A DNA stretch of 64,000 bases, from NCBI RefSeq assembly GCF_002797415.1, contig NZ_KZ454944.1:3304665-3368664 (forward strand). Reading direction: 5' to 3'. Source of the DNA: Bacillus alkalisoli (GTDB taxonomy: Bacteria > Bacillota > Bacilli > Bacillales > Bacillaceae_I). Positions 51,895-61,572 of the stretch are shown piece by piece; positions within the stretch are counted from its first letter, which is position 1, and each line of letters opens with the position of its first letter. The position numbers were made by a program, and so were the translations under genes. The notes beneath the pieces are model-generated. The model saw only the letters and a program-made list of their open reading frames with translations. It did not search any database and was not told where the DNA came from.

Positions 51895-53826
51895 TTACAA
51901 TAACTGCTTCCACATCTTCCTTCGTGCATAAACGTAATAAATTGTTTGTATGGCTAAATAAATCAAGGATATAACAAGGAAATTCTTGAATAGATTTGGA
52001 TTTTGCAAAATCCCACCAACATCTTTTGCTAAAGTAAGAACATAGACAAAAGCAAGGCAACTGCCTAGTAATGGTGCAAAAAAGAATAAAACGGCTAATT
52101 CCTTTGAAATGTTCGCTTTCATTTCTTTCGATGTAATTCCAATCTTAAATAGTTTCCTATATTGCTTTCTTTCCTGTTCAACATCTGAGAATAAACTTAA
52201 ATATAACAGAATAAACGTTCCAAAAAAGAACATTACACTTAAGAAAGTGGAAACAAAGAATAGGATGGCTCCGGCGTTTTTTTCCGAGTCATACTCCTTC
52301 ACTCGAGATCTGACATCCGGATATGTTTCCTCCATCTCCTCATCTAAATTAGCCTCATTCCACTCTGTTAAACTCTTTTCTAGTTCAGTCACCGCAAAGC
52401 TAGTATTCTTCCAGTTGTCTGTATTTATTAAATGAATGTTATATTCCACTCCGACTACATTTTGCTTTAAAGCATCTAGCTCCCCATCATTCAAAATAAA
52501 GTACTCGTATCCAATATTCACCTTTCTGTCCACGAACGCCTCTTGTTGAGGTAGCGTTACATTCTCCCCTTGCACCTTAATAGTGAGTCTATCCAAAGGC
52601 TCATCCATATACGTATATTCAGGATAGTTATTTAAAAAATAGATAAATTCACCTTCGCTTAAGACTTTCTGACTTCCGGTTAAACTATTAAAATCAGACA
52701 ACCTTACAAAAGCATAATCATAGAACCAATTTTCAGCATGTTTCACCGTGTGTTCAAAAACTGGTAAAACCAAATGATCTGTCAACGGATGCTCTTTTTT
52801 ATCTAAAATAGAGTAAAGTTCCTCTTCGGAGATTCGATTCTTTGTTTCTGATTCTACAAAGGTCAGTGTATACGGATTACGTTTGGTCACTTGATCTTCC
52901 GTCGATAGGTAAATAAACAATATAACGGAACTATAAAATATTGTGACCATACTCATTACCGTAACAAGCATTAAAATTCCTGTTTGCTGTTTAAACTTGT
53001 ATTCTAAGTTGGACAAAAATAACAATCTACGAAAATAAAATGGTTTATACTTTTTTGCCATTTCAATAAAAAAGCTCATGCATTGAGACAACGCTACATA
53101 GAGACCTAGTAACAAAAGAATAGTAAACAGTAGTAGAATACTGCCATCACTTCCGCCGTAGCTCGGGTTTAAATAGGTATAGTAGAGCATGAAGGCCGAT
53201 CCGATTACGATTACAATTCCTACTCCACCAAAAAGCGGACTTTTAAACTTGAGTGAATCTGTCACCCTATCACTTTTTAAACTATGTGTAAGCGATTGTG
53301 TAACAGTTAAAATCAACGTCTTTCCTACAGAAACGAGATACACGAGTAAAAATGCACCAATAGATGCTTTAAACATTTCTACATTCAATTGAAACGGAAC
53401 TTCGTCAAACCCAGTACTGTTCATTAACACTAAGAAAAACAGCCTTGAAAATACAGCACCAGTTATAATCCCTGAAATAATAGAAAGAACGGCAATAACT
53501 CCACTTTCTAGTAATAACAATTTACAAAAATCCTTGCTCGACATTCCAAGCGTCATAAACAAGCCAAATTCTTTTCTTCTTCTTTTAATAAATATTCCAT
53601 GTGCATAGTTAATAAAGAAAATGGCAAATACAACTAATGCAACACCTGGTACAATTAATACCGTATCAATGGAATCTATCTGTTTAACTTCTACAATTTC
53701 TTCATTATAGTAAATCGTTGCAAACATGAAGAAAAATAAAACCGCAAAACTATTACATAAATAGTAAAACAAATATTTTTGCTTATTCTTCTTCGCCATC
53801 CTCCATACGAGTTGATTAAAGGTCAT
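51895..53826 (-). CDS. bceB: BceB-type ABC permease (FtsX-like, peptide-antibiotic resistance)
   Basis: A 643-residue permease with ten membrane helices and the large extracellular domain between helices 7 and 8 that marks BceB/VraG-type transporters. It removes peptide antibiotics such as bacitracin from their lipid targets and also acts as the sensor for BceS. It overlaps the ATPase gene by 11 bp. The helix FFMFATIYYNEEIVEV and the conserved RRRKEFGLFMTLGMS block fit FtsX domains. The exact antibiotic cannot be predicted. Confidence 0.92.
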   Translation of the reverse strand: MTFNQLVWRMAKKNKQKYLFYYLCNSFAVLFFFMFATIYYNEEIVEVKQIDSIDTVLIVPGVALVVFAIFFINYAHGIFIKRRRKEFGLFMTLGMSSKDFCKLLLLESGVIAVLSIISGIITGAVFSRLFFLVLMNSTGFDEVPFQLNVEMFKASIGAFLLVYLVSVGKTLILTVTQSLTHSLKSDRVTDSLKFKSPLFGGVGIVIVIGSAFMLYYTYLNPSYGGSDGSILLLFTILLLLGLYVALSQCMSFFIEMAKKYKPFYFRRLLFLSNLEYKFKQQTGILMLVTVMSMVTIFYSSVILFIYLSTEDQVTKRNPYTLTFVESETKNRISEEELYSILDKKEHPLTDHLVLPVFEHTVKHAENWFYDYAFVRLSDFNSLTGSQKVLSEGEFIYFLNNYPEYTYMDEPLDRLTIKVQGENVTLPQQEAFVDRKVNIGYEYFILNDGELDALKQNVVGVEYNIHLINTDNWKNTSFAVTELEKSLTEWNEANLDEEMEETYPDVRSRVKEYDSEKNAGAILFFVSTFLSVMFFFGTFILLYLSLFSDVEQERKQYRKLFKIGITSKEMKANISKELAVLFFFAPLLGSCLAFVYVLTLAKDVGGILQNPNLFKNFLVISLIYLAIQTIYYVYARRKMWKQLL

Positions 53827-54586
53827 GGCTCCTACCTCCTAGAACGGCGAGGTTATCCATTATTTGATTGAGAAACTCTTTCCTATCTCCTTTTCGAACA
53901 ATGGAGGAGTGAATTCGACCATCTTTTATGAAAACAACTTTACGGCAGTAACTTGCTGCAAACACATCGTGTGTCACAACAAGGACGGTTGTTTCCAGTT
54001 CTTGCACAATTTTTTCAAAACACTCCATAATAGTGGAAGAGGACTTGGAATCTAAATTACCTGTAGGTTCATCTGCAAAAACAATGTTCGGTTCATTCAC
54101 AAGCGCTCGCGCTACCGCTGTACGTTGTTGCTGACCACCAGAAATATGGTACGGATATTTATGCAAAATATCACCTATACTAAACAACTTTGCTAGTTCT
54201 TCTATTTTTTCATCCATTTCTTCCACGATTTTCTTTTCTAATACCATTGGCAAAATGACATTCTCTTTTACTGTTAAGCTATCTAATAGATTAAACTCTT
54301 GAAATACAAACCCTAGCTTCTTACGACGAAAGATGGCTAGTTCATCCCCTGTCATATTACTAATTTCTCTTCCTGCGATATGCACTTCACCAGAGGTTGG
54401 TTTGTCTATGCCACTGAGCATATGTAATAGTGTTGTTTTTCCGCTACCAGATGGGCCCATTATGGCAATAAATTCACCCTTACGCACCGTCAAACTAACT
54501 CCATCTATTGCCTTTGTCGCTCCTTCTCCGCTCGCTTCTCCATATATCTTTACTAGTTTATTAGCATCTAAAATAACATCTGCCAT
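53816..54586 (-). CDS. bceA: BceA-type ABC ATPase
   Basis: A 256-residue ATPase: Walker A GPSGSGKTT (Lys50), Q-loop in FVFQEFNLLD, signature ISGGQQQRTAVAR, Walker B NIVFADEPTG and His-switch VLVVTHD. ATG 54586 (MADVILDAN) has AGGGGG 8 nt upstream, better than 54622. It powers the BceB permease. A 12-bp palindrome GTAACTTGTTAC lies between promoter and start. Confidence 0.93.
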   Translation of the reverse strand: MADVILDANKLVKIYGEASGEGATKAIDGVSLTVRKGEFIAIMGPSGSGKTTLLHMLSGIDKPTSGEVHIAGREISNMTGDELAIFRRKKLGFVFQEFNLLDSLTVKENVILPMVLEKKIVEEMDEKIEELAKLFSIGDILHKYPYHISGGQQQRTAVARALVNEPNIVFADEPTGNLDSKSSSTIMECFEKIVQELETTVLVVTHDVFAASYCRKVVFIKDGRIHSSIVRKGDRKEFLNQIMDNLAVLGGRSHDL

Positions 54587-54665
54587 ACTAAATCCCCCTG
54601 CCCTGTAACTTGTTACCTTCATCTTACTAATAATTGTTTGTTACAACCATTTATCGATACAAAAA

Positions 54666-54689
54666 ATACCTTACAGTTTTGTAAGGTAT
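54666..54689 (-). promoter_or_regulatory. BceR-type operator / terminator hairpin upstream of bceAB
   Basis: TTACAGTTTTGTAA (54671-54684) matches the TNACA-N4-TGTAA binding motif described for BceR-like regulators. It is embedded in a 10-bp hairpin followed by TTTTTT on the minus strand, and its first triplet is the bceS stop codon. It could be both the operator of bceAB and a terminator of bceRS. Confidence 0.7.
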
Positions 54690-55672
54690 CGAATCGTAAC
54701 AGTAGTGCCTTTGGAAACTTCCGAATGTATGAGAAGGTGGTGTCCTAATTTATCTGAAATTCTTTTACAAAGATAAAGACCAATGCCTGAAGAGTTGGAG
54801 AATTTTCTACCGTTTTCTCCTGTAAAAAAAGGTTCAAACACTCTTTCTAAATCATGCGGTGGGATTCCTACTCCTTCATCGATGATAGATAATGCCGTTT
54901 CGTCGCCTTCCAAACGAACTTGAAACCGTAGCTTTTTGCTTTCGTCCTCTACAGTTGAATACTTCACTGCATTCGAAATGATTTGCTCTAACATTACTTC
55001 ATTCCATTTTGAATCCGTTATAACGAGGGCATGTTCCCGTTCACTTTTAATAACTGGAAAAACCGATTGATAGATAAATTCAACTTTTCGGTTGTTAATC
55101 AATTTTCTTAATGATGTAATAAGATCAACCGCTTGAACTTCCAAGTCGTTTTCAAAACGATCCATTCGAATCATCGTTAATCCTTGTTCAATCGACGTAT
55201 GTAATCGCTTGTTTTCCGCTTGAATCTTTTCTAATATGGTTGGCCTAACCTCATTTTGCTTTTCTTTTTGTATCATAAGCTCTATAACGGAAACTGGCGT
55301 CTTTAAGTAGTGCATCCAATGTGATAAAAAATATAATCTTTCTTTGTTCTTTTCTTTTTGCTCATTTTTGTCTTTTGAGTGCTCTTGATTCTTTTTGTTT
55401 AATAAACGTAAAAATGCTTTCTGTTCTTCTGTGTAAGCGTGAAGCTCCGTATATTGATTGCATAATAGTTTTTCTAAAGCACGGTTTACTTGATAATAGC
55501 GAAACCAATCAATCAATAGGTACACACCAAGTAAAAATAACCCAATCGTTAGAGGGTATAAAACTTCGCTGTTTGCTCTTTCACTTAAGTGAAAAAAGGT
55601 AATGACCGAAATGATGTTAAATAGGTAAAATGCGATGAGAATGGCTCTATCTTTTATGAAGCGTTTAAACAT
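54671..55672 (-). CDS. bceS: BceS-type intramembrane-sensing histidine kinase
   Basis: A 333-residue kinase with two membrane helices (~10-28, ~36-55) separated by very few residues, so it lacks an extracellular sensor and must read the BceAB transporter. The phospho-acceptor is His121 in HWMHYLKTPVSV; HATPase motifs are IISNAVKYST, DEGVGIP and GIGLYLCKRI. It overlaps bceR by 8 bp. Confidence 0.92.
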   Translation of the reverse strand: MFKRFIKDRAILIAFYLFNIISVITFFHLSERANSEVLYPLTIGLFLLGVYLLIDWFRYYQVNRALEKLLCNQYTELHAYTEEQKAFLRLLNKKNQEHSKDKNEQKEKNKERLYFLSHWMHYLKTPVSVIELMIQKEKQNEVRPTILEKIQAENKRLHTSIEQGLTMIRMDRFENDLEVQAVDLITSLRKLINNRKVEFIYQSVFPVIKSEREHALVITDSKWNEVMLEQIISNAVKYSTVEDESKKLRFQVRLEGDETALSIIDEGVGIPPHDLERVFEPFFTGENGRKFSNSSGIGLYLCKRISDKLGHHLLIHSEVSKGTTVTIRYLTKL

Positions 55673-56372
55673 CTTTTCGACCTTTTTCTGCTACCACACT
55701 TAACATATAGCCAACACCTCGTTTACTACTAATAACGTTCGCTAATCCAATGGCGGCAAGCTTTTGCTTTATTCTCGTCATATTTACCGTTAACGTATTA
55801 TCGTCTACAAAAGTCTGCGAATCCCACACTTCTTCCATTAACACTTCTCTCGGAACATACGCATGATGGTGCTCGAGAAATTTCCTTAACAACTTGTATT
55901 CATTTTTACTCAGGTCGGTACTTTTTCCTTGATAGGAAGCAACAAGTGTTTGACTGTCCACGCATAAAGAATGAACACAAAGTTGAGTTGTGTCTTTTAG
56001 CGCATACTCTCCGTACACTCTTCGGATGGAAGCTTTTACTTTTGAATGTAAGATTTCAAATGTAAAAGGTTTCGTAACATAATCATCGGCACCAAGTTCT
56101 ATCGCCATTATTTGATCCATTTCTGAACTTCTTGCAGAAATAATGATGATTGGGACGTTCGATTGCTGACGAATGCTTCGACATAAAAAATAGCCGTCAT
56201 AGTATGGTAGATTAATATCTAACAAGACTAGATCAGGTTGGATGTATGTAAACTCATTAACTATGTTTTGAAAGTCGTTCGGTACGTGCACTTTATATCC
56301 GTAACGTTGTAGTTGATCACAAGTCAGTTCACATAGTTGAACATCATCTTCAATAAGCATGATTTTGTGCAT
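55665..56372 (-). CDS. bceR: BceR-type response regulator
   Basis: A 235-residue OmpR-family regulator: phospho-acceptor Asp52 (LVLLDINLP), EDD pocket near residue 8-10, KPF at the receiver end and a winged helix with NMTRIKQKL and KRGVGYML. ATG 56372 follows AAAGGAGC; the longer frame is discarded. It is expected to bind the motif at 54671 and induce bceAB. Confidence 0.93.
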   Translation of the reverse strand: MHKIMLIEDDVQLCELTCDQLQRYGYKVHVPNDFQNIVNEFTYIQPDLVLLDINLPYYDGYFLCRSIRQQSNVPIIIISARSSEMDQIMAIELGADDYVTKPFTFEILHSKVKASIRRVYGEYALKDTTQLCVHSLCVDSQTLVASYQGKSTDLSKNEYKLLRKFLEHHHAYVPREVLMEEVWDSQTFVDDNTLTVNMTRIKQKLAAIGLANVISSKRGVGYMLSVVAEKGRKDV

Positions 56373-56530
56373 TGTTTTGCTCCTTTTTACGGGGAAAGTG
56401 TATGATTTTGTATGTGCATCCTGAAAATAAGTATATCCGGATTTATCCATTTCTTTTACTATACTACTTTTTCACTTTAAGAAGTAAAGAAAAAGAGCCC
56501 TCTATCCCTAGAAGACCCTCCATCATAATT

Positions 56531-58387
56531 TTACCCTCTATCACGAGAAAACAAATCTAGTAAACGAGCCCAGAAACCTTTCTTCTTCTCTTCCACTTGT
56601 GCAGAGCTGTCTACTTCTGGTTTCTTTATCTTCTCTGTTTTCATAACAAACTGAACAGAGTTTACATTTTCATTTTCCGCTGAGACAAATGATACTGGCT
56701 CGTAGTCGGATTTATCGTAATCTGCAAGCATTTTATCAATTTCATCTCGCATTTGTTCTGGTAAATCATTTGTTGCTTCATATAACTTCTTCGTACCGTT
56801 CTCTAATCGGCCAACTCCTGCATCCAGTTCGTTCGTACCATTGGAAACTTCTACAATTCCAGAATGAATATCACGATAAGAGCGTGCTAATTGGTCCACA
56901 CCATTCGTATAACTTACTAAGCCTGCGTGGAAATCTCCGTAACCTGTAGAAAATGCCTTCATCCCGTCTTCTAATTCTGTAATGTAAGAAAGCATATCCA
57001 TATTTTCTAGTGCGTTCTTGAGCTCTGTGGCCAACACCTGTAACGAATTACTCCATTCACGCACATTTCCGCTTATCTCACGAAGCATTCCATCTACTTG
57101 TTGAAAATTTCCTCTTACACGTTCGTAAGCTTCTACTGCAGAAAGGCTAGCGTAATACGTTTTTAACAACCTATCAATGACTTCTTTTTCCGCACCACTA
57201 TTGTACAGTTCTTCAATTTGTTCATCAGAAATAGAGTAAGCTGGTATTTCCTTCATAGCACCAACCAGTACGGAAAGTGCTTCTGAGTAACTTCCATCAA
57301 GCTTATCTAGCTCTTCCGCAATGGTACTTAAGGCAGTTGCTAGCTGAGAAAGATTTTCTGGCAGACCTTCGAGTTCAGTTAAATCCCATTCACTACTATC
57401 AAAAGAGCCTAAGCCATCGCTTATCGACTCACTAATCGTAGCAAGCGTCCTGTTGATTTCCGCCGATCCTGCCACTAGTTCAGAAGATGCTCCATTTATT
57501 TCATTCATGCCGTCTTGATATTGAGCAGAGCCATCACGTAAGCTTCTTACCCCACTATTTAAGGACGAAACTCCCGTTTTCAATTCAGAAACTCCGTTAT
57601 GAATTTCTGCTATGGCATCTGCTAATGTCTTAATGTCATCTGTCAATCCATCCACTTCAACATCTAAGAAAAAAGATGCTGGAACAGCTGTAATTTCAAT
57701 ACCGTCCATCTCCAAATCAACTACATCTGCTTCAACAAGAAAGTCTCCTTCTTGCTCTGGCATAACCGTGAAGGTAACTCGCTTGTTTTTTCCAGCGTTT
57801 GCAATCATAGCGTCAGGAGCCTCTATATTAGTGAAAATTTCTGGTGAAAGTACAAGCCCGATTTGTAATAAGAAGTTTTCGTAAAACGAACGGTCTACTT
57901 TTTCATTTGCAGTCGTCTCGATTTTAATTTGCAGGCGACCATCTTTCCCTGCTAACTTTTCTGGCGCCATTTTCTCACCATTTAGAAAATAGGAAATCGT
58001 CATATTCCAAGGCATTTCACTCGTCTTATCCATATTCCCTTGATAATAAAACTTCCCTTTAGGTGCGTCTATTTTAACCGAATGATTTAGCTGCTCTAAT
58101 TGGGATAAGTCCGTTAAATTTTTCAAACTACTATAATGACCGTAATCAATTATCGTTCCGGGCTTAGCCACGTCAAAAATATTAACTACAAAAATCTCAT
58201 TCAGTTTGCCATCAGCACTTAACGTCGCGTATACTACTTCATCCTTGTCTGCCGCGATTCCATCAGACATTACCTCTTCTGATTTTTTCGTAGAACTATT
58301 ATTCGGGGCCGCATCCACAAGAAATGAAGGCAAGAATAACAATAGCGCTAAGGAAACAAGTAAAAATCTCTTTTTTCTCATCATCAT
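56531..58387 (-). CDS. YhgE-like secreted coiled-coil protein
   Basis: A 618-residue protein with a signal peptide (LLVSLALLLFLPSFLVDA), a beta-rich N-terminal half, then repeating helical X-heptads (LKTGVSSLNSGVRSLRDGS, VSNGTNELDAGVGRLENGTKKL) as in YhgE/Pip proteins. No C-terminal membrane helices. It starts within 4 bp of the MMPL gene end, so the two are translationally coupled and likely work together at the membrane. Confidence 0.75.
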   Translation of the reverse strand: MMMRKKRFLLVSLALLLFLPSFLVDAAPNNSSTKKSEEVMSDGIAADKDEVVYATLSADGKLNEIFVVNIFDVAKPGTIIDYGHYSSLKNLTDLSQLEQLNHSVKIDAPKGKFYYQGNMDKTSEMPWNMTISYFLNGEKMAPEKLAGKDGRLQIKIETTANEKVDRSFYENFLLQIGLVLSPEIFTNIEAPDAMIANAGKNKRVTFTVMPEQEGDFLVEADVVDLEMDGIEITAVPASFFLDVEVDGLTDDIKTLADAIAEIHNGVSELKTGVSSLNSGVRSLRDGSAQYQDGMNEINGASSELVAGSAEINRTLATISESISDGLGSFDSSEWDLTELEGLPENLSQLATALSTIAEELDKLDGSYSEALSVLVGAMKEIPAYSISDEQIEELYNSGAEKEVIDRLLKTYYASLSAVEAYERVRGNFQQVDGMLREISGNVREWSNSLQVLATELKNALENMDMLSYITELEDGMKAFSTGYGDFHAGLVSYTNGVDQLARSYRDIHSGIVEVSNGTNELDAGVGRLENGTKKLYEATNDLPEQMRDEIDKMLADYDKSDYEPVSFVSAENENVNSVQFVMKTEKIKKPEVDSSAQVEEKKKGFWARLLDLFSRDRG

Positions 58388-60441
58388 TTCTCCTTATAAA
58401 AGTTTGCTTTATATGTCGTTTTATTAATAAACTTATCAAGCACTAACAACATCGCAGGTAGGAAACATAAAACCATCACGAAAGCTAGTAACGCCCCTCT
58501 TCCAAGTAGTAATCCGATGGAACCTACGATTGGATTGGAAGATGTGATCCATAAAATAAAGCCAACGCTCGAGAGAATCGCTGCGGATATCGAGATAGAG
58601 AATGTTTTTTCATCCAATGTGTGTTTTATCGCTTTTAAAGCTGGCATTTCTTTACGATGCTCTTTGTAAGCTTCTGTTAAAAGAATCGCATAATCAACCG
58701 TTGCTGCGAGTTGTACGGTACTTATTATTAAGTAACCTACAAACACGAGCGAAGTGTCCGTAAAGTACGGTACCGATAAATTGATCCATACTGCCGATTG
58801 AATTGTAATTAATAAAACTACAGGAATGCTGACAGACTTAAAAGTAAATAGAAGCACAATCGCAATAGTGACTATCGTCATTATATTTACTAAAGTGTTG
58901 TCTCGTTTCACCGTATTTTTTATATCAAACAATGTTACACTTTCCCCTAAAGTAAATGCTTCATCTCCATAATAGAACGAAGCTTTTTCTTGCACCGTCT
59001 CCACTAAAGAAAATGGAACATCTCCTTCTTTTCCTGCACTTGTATAAAGAATAATTCGACTATAGTTTTCTGAGAAAAAATCTGCTGTAATTGATTCGTC
59101 TAAATACTCCGGTGGAATAACTGGACCTATCATATTTACATAGGAGATAACGCTAGTAACATACTCAACTTCCTTTAATTCGTTTACGAGTTCCGTTTCC
59201 TTTACTAAATCCCCTTTTGGTACTAATAAAACTATCGGGGTAGACTCACCGAACACTTCTTCAATTACAACTAAATCGCTTCCTGCTCGAGTGTTTTCCG
59301 GTAATTCTCCGAGTCCATACGTAAAAGAAGTATTACTTTGAGCTAAAAAGCTAGGTACTAAAATAGCAAAAACAATGATTAAACTAGGGATTTTCATCTT
59401 CACCACTTTATCGCCGATTCCTTTGAAACTTGGGATAAAGTTTTTATGTTGTGTTTTGTCCATCCACTTATAAAAACATAATGTTAATGCTGGTAAAAAC
59501 ACCATCACACTTATAAAGCTTAGTAGAATGCCTTTTACAAGGTTTAAACCTAAGTCTGAACCAATCTCAAACTTCATTAGCATTAGCGCTGTGAAACCGA
59601 AGAAGGTTGTAGCCGCACTAGCTGTAATCGCTGGGAAAGACTTTTTCATCGCAAGCTTCATCGCTTGTTCAGGGTCTTCTACTCTTTCTCGATAATAAGC
59701 AAAACTATGAAGGAGAAAGATTGCATAATCTAACGATACGGCTAATTGTAAAATTGGTGCAACAGATTGTGTGACAAAGGAAATTTCTCCAATAAAAATA
59801 TTTGTTCCTAAGTTTATAAGAACAGATACTCCAATCGCCGTTAAGAAAAATATTGGCTCCACCCATGAAGTCGTGGAAATGACTAAAATAAAAATAATAA
59901 TTGGAACAAGAAGCGCTGCAGCGTATAGCGACTCATTGCCAGCCATTTTTTGCGAAGTAGCAGTATCAAGTGCTTCTCCTGCCATCGCATTTTCTTCGCC
60001 AATCAACTCATAAATAGCATCTGTTATCACTACTTCATCACCGCTACGGATATCTAAAGAAAACAAGGCCTTTTTGTCTTGGTAATAAGCCTCCACCATA
60101 TCTTTGTCTGCCATTTCTAGCGGAGTTTTTACATCCATCACATCATCTAACCAAATAACATCCGACACTCCGTCAATGGCTGCAAGTTTTTCTTTAAAAA
60201 GCAATGCTTCTTGAATCGTGACGTCATTTATCATGACACGCGTATTCGGTACGGCTGCTGTAAATTCTGCTTCCATCACTTCTAATGCTTGTGTCGACTG
60301 AACATCATCGGGCAAATAATCTACCATATTATAATTAATAGTCACAAAAAATTGTGCCACAGCTGCCATGACGGCCACTATCATAAAAACGTATACAATT
60401 GACTTTTTATATTTTAAAATGAGACCTGAAATATCTATAAT
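58384..60441 (-). CDS. MMPL/RND-type transporter (YdgH-like)
   Basis: A ~685-residue RND superfamily protein with twelve membrane helices in two MMPL halves (IGVSVLINLGTNIFIGEISFVTQSVAPILQLAVSLDYAIFL and the second copy VQLAATVDYAILLTEAY). The first ATG (60384) lies inside helix 1 and has no ribosome binding site. The frame stays open upstream to ~60468, with GAGGGA 3-6 nt before ATT 60441 / ATA 60438, which would restore ILKYKKSIVYVF as in relatives. The substrate is unknown. It is probably regulated by the divergent TetR. Confidence 0.85.
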   Translation of the reverse strand: MIDISGLILKYKKSIVYVFMIVAVMAAVAQFFVTINYNMVDYLPDDVQSTQALEVMEAEFTAAVPNTRVMINDVTIQEALLFKEKLAAIDGVSDVIWLDDVMDVKTPLEMADKDMVEAYYQDKKALFSLDIRSGDEVVITDAIYELIGEENAMAGEALDTATSQKMAGNESLYAAALLVPIIIFILVISTTSWVEPIFFLTAIGVSVLINLGTNIFIGEISFVTQSVAPILQLAVSLDYAIFLLHSFAYYRERVEDPEQAMKLAMKKSFPAITASAATTFFGFTALMLMKFEIGSDLGLNLVKGILLSFISVMVFLPALTLCFYKWMDKTQHKNFIPSFKGIGDKVVKMKIPSLIIVFAILVPSFLAQSNTSFTYGLGELPENTRAGSDLVVIEEVFGESTPIVLLVPKGDLVKETELVNELKEVEYVTSVISYVNMIGPVIPPEYLDESITADFFSENYSRIILYTSAGKEGDVPFSLVETVQEKASFYYGDEAFTLGESVTLFDIKNTVKRDNTLVNIMTIVTIAIVLLFTFKSVSIPVVLLITIQSAVWINLSVPYFTDTSLVFVGYLIISTVQLAATVDYAILLTEAYKEHRKEMPALKAIKHTLDEKTFSISISAAILSSVGFILWITSSNPIVGSIGLLLGRGALLAFVMVLCFLPAMLLVLDKFINKTTYKANFYKEK

Positions 60442-60494
60442 AAATCCCTCACTTGCGTTATTAGCGTAATCACTTTACCATTATATAAACACCG

Positions 60495-60510
60495 TGTTGG
60501 GTAATCAACA
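60495..60510. promoter_or_regulatory. Possible TetR operator between TetR and MMPL
   Basis: TGTTGGGTAATCAACA has 5-bp perfect arms around GGTAAT, in the 150-bp divergent promoter region. No other strong palindrome is seen there. Confidence 0.35.
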
Positions 60511-60596
60511 AACAGTTTATTTACTTACGTACAGTACACAACATAACAGGTTGTTTCTGTTGGATAACGTTAATATTGTCATAAAAAGGATGAGTT

Positions 60597-61163
60597 ATGA
60601 TGACTTCTAAAATGGATAGACGTAAAAAGTATACAAGAATGGTTTTGAAGGAAAGTCTAATGACACTTATGAAAGAAAAGCCAGTTTCAAGCATTACCGT
60701 AAAAGAACTATGTGAACTGGCTGACATAAATAGGTCTACTTTTTATTCTCATTACACAGATCAATTTGACCTTTTATTCAAAATAGAAGAAGAAATTATT
60801 GATGATATGAATAAAACATTAGGTCAATACAATTACGCGAAAGAAGAAGAAGCACTTCAAATGACGGAGAAAATGTTAGAGTATGTGGCGGAAAACAAGG
60901 ATATATGCCACACGCTATTTAGTGAGCATGGTGACCCTTCTTTTCAAAAAAGAGTGATGTTCATTGCCCATCAGTTTACCGTAAAAAACTGGATGTCTAG
61001 TAATACCATCGAGAAAGAAACCTCCGAATATATAAGTATGTTTGTTGTGAGTGGAAGTATTCACGTTATTAAAAGTTGGTTAGATAACGGGATGGATAAA
61101 TCACCGAAGGAAATGGCAGATTTGATGATTAAGCTTACGAATAAGGGGTTGGGGTCTTTTTGA
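60597..61163 (+). CDS. TetR/AcrR-family regulator
   Basis: A 188-residue regulator. N-terminal helix-turn-helix VKELCELADINRSTFYSHYTDQFDL; C-terminal region (KNWMSSNTIEKETSEYISMFVVSGSIHVIKSWL) resembles the TetR_C_8/DhaS type. AAAGGATGAGTT precedes ATG 60597. Divergent from the MMPL-YhgE pair, it is likely its local repressor, with an unknown ligand. Confidence 0.9.
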   Translation: MMTSKMDRRKKYTRMVLKESLMTLMKEKPVSSITVKELCELADINRSTFYSHYTDQFDLLFKIEEEIIDDMNKTLGQYNYAKEEEALQMTEKMLEYVAENKDICHTLFSEHGDPSFQKRVMFIAHQFTVKNWMSSNTIEKETSEYISMFVVSGSIHVIKSWLDNGMDKSPKEMADLMIKLTNKGLGSF

Positions 61164-61276
61164 TTTTATAGTGGGGTGTGGTTGAAGTGGATTGGTGAGT
61201 TGGGGCTAATAACTCTTTTTCTTGTTGAAACGGTAATTTCCCCTTCAGATAGTTGGATAGTAGAACTTCATTTGCA

Positions 61277-61490
61277 TTATCAATTTTATTTTCTTTTTTC
61301 TCTTGTGCAAACTGAACTTCATCAGCCTTATCAAGTTCACTTTTCCTTTTTTCACTTGGCAAAATGAACTTCATCCGCCTTATCAAGTTCATTTTTCCTT
61401 TTTTCACTTGGCATAATGAACTTCATCGGCCTTATCAAGTTCACTTTTCCTTTTTTCATTGGGCATAATGAACTTCATCAGCCTTAATAG
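61277..61490. repeat. 52-bp repeat family, locus 4 (about four units)
   Basis: TTATCAAGTTCA starts at 61328, 61380 and 61432, exactly 52 bp apart; a degenerate unit begins at 61277 (51 bp before). Each carries TGAACTTCATC(A/C)GCC. The sequence filling the unit is closest to locus 2 at 42675. Confidence 0.93.
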
Positions 61491-61535
61491 ATTTTGTTTT
61501 CCTTTTTTCGTTACACAAAATAAGTTCAAATCCAC

Positions 61536-61572
61536 AAAAAAACGGGTGAATGTTTTTTCACATCCCCCGTCA
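61536..61572 (-). terminator. Terminator of the desR remnant
   Basis: ACGGGGGATGTG / CATTCACCCGT (imperfect) followed on the minus strand by TTTTTTTG. Confidence 0.7.

Noticed and set aside
51797-52060. 87-codon minus-strand frame at the end of bceB
   Set aside because: It overlaps bceB in another frame and spans its terminator.
61135-61407. 90-codon minus-strand frame in the TetR 3' region
   Set aside because: It covers the 52-bp repeats and the TetR gene end in antisense.
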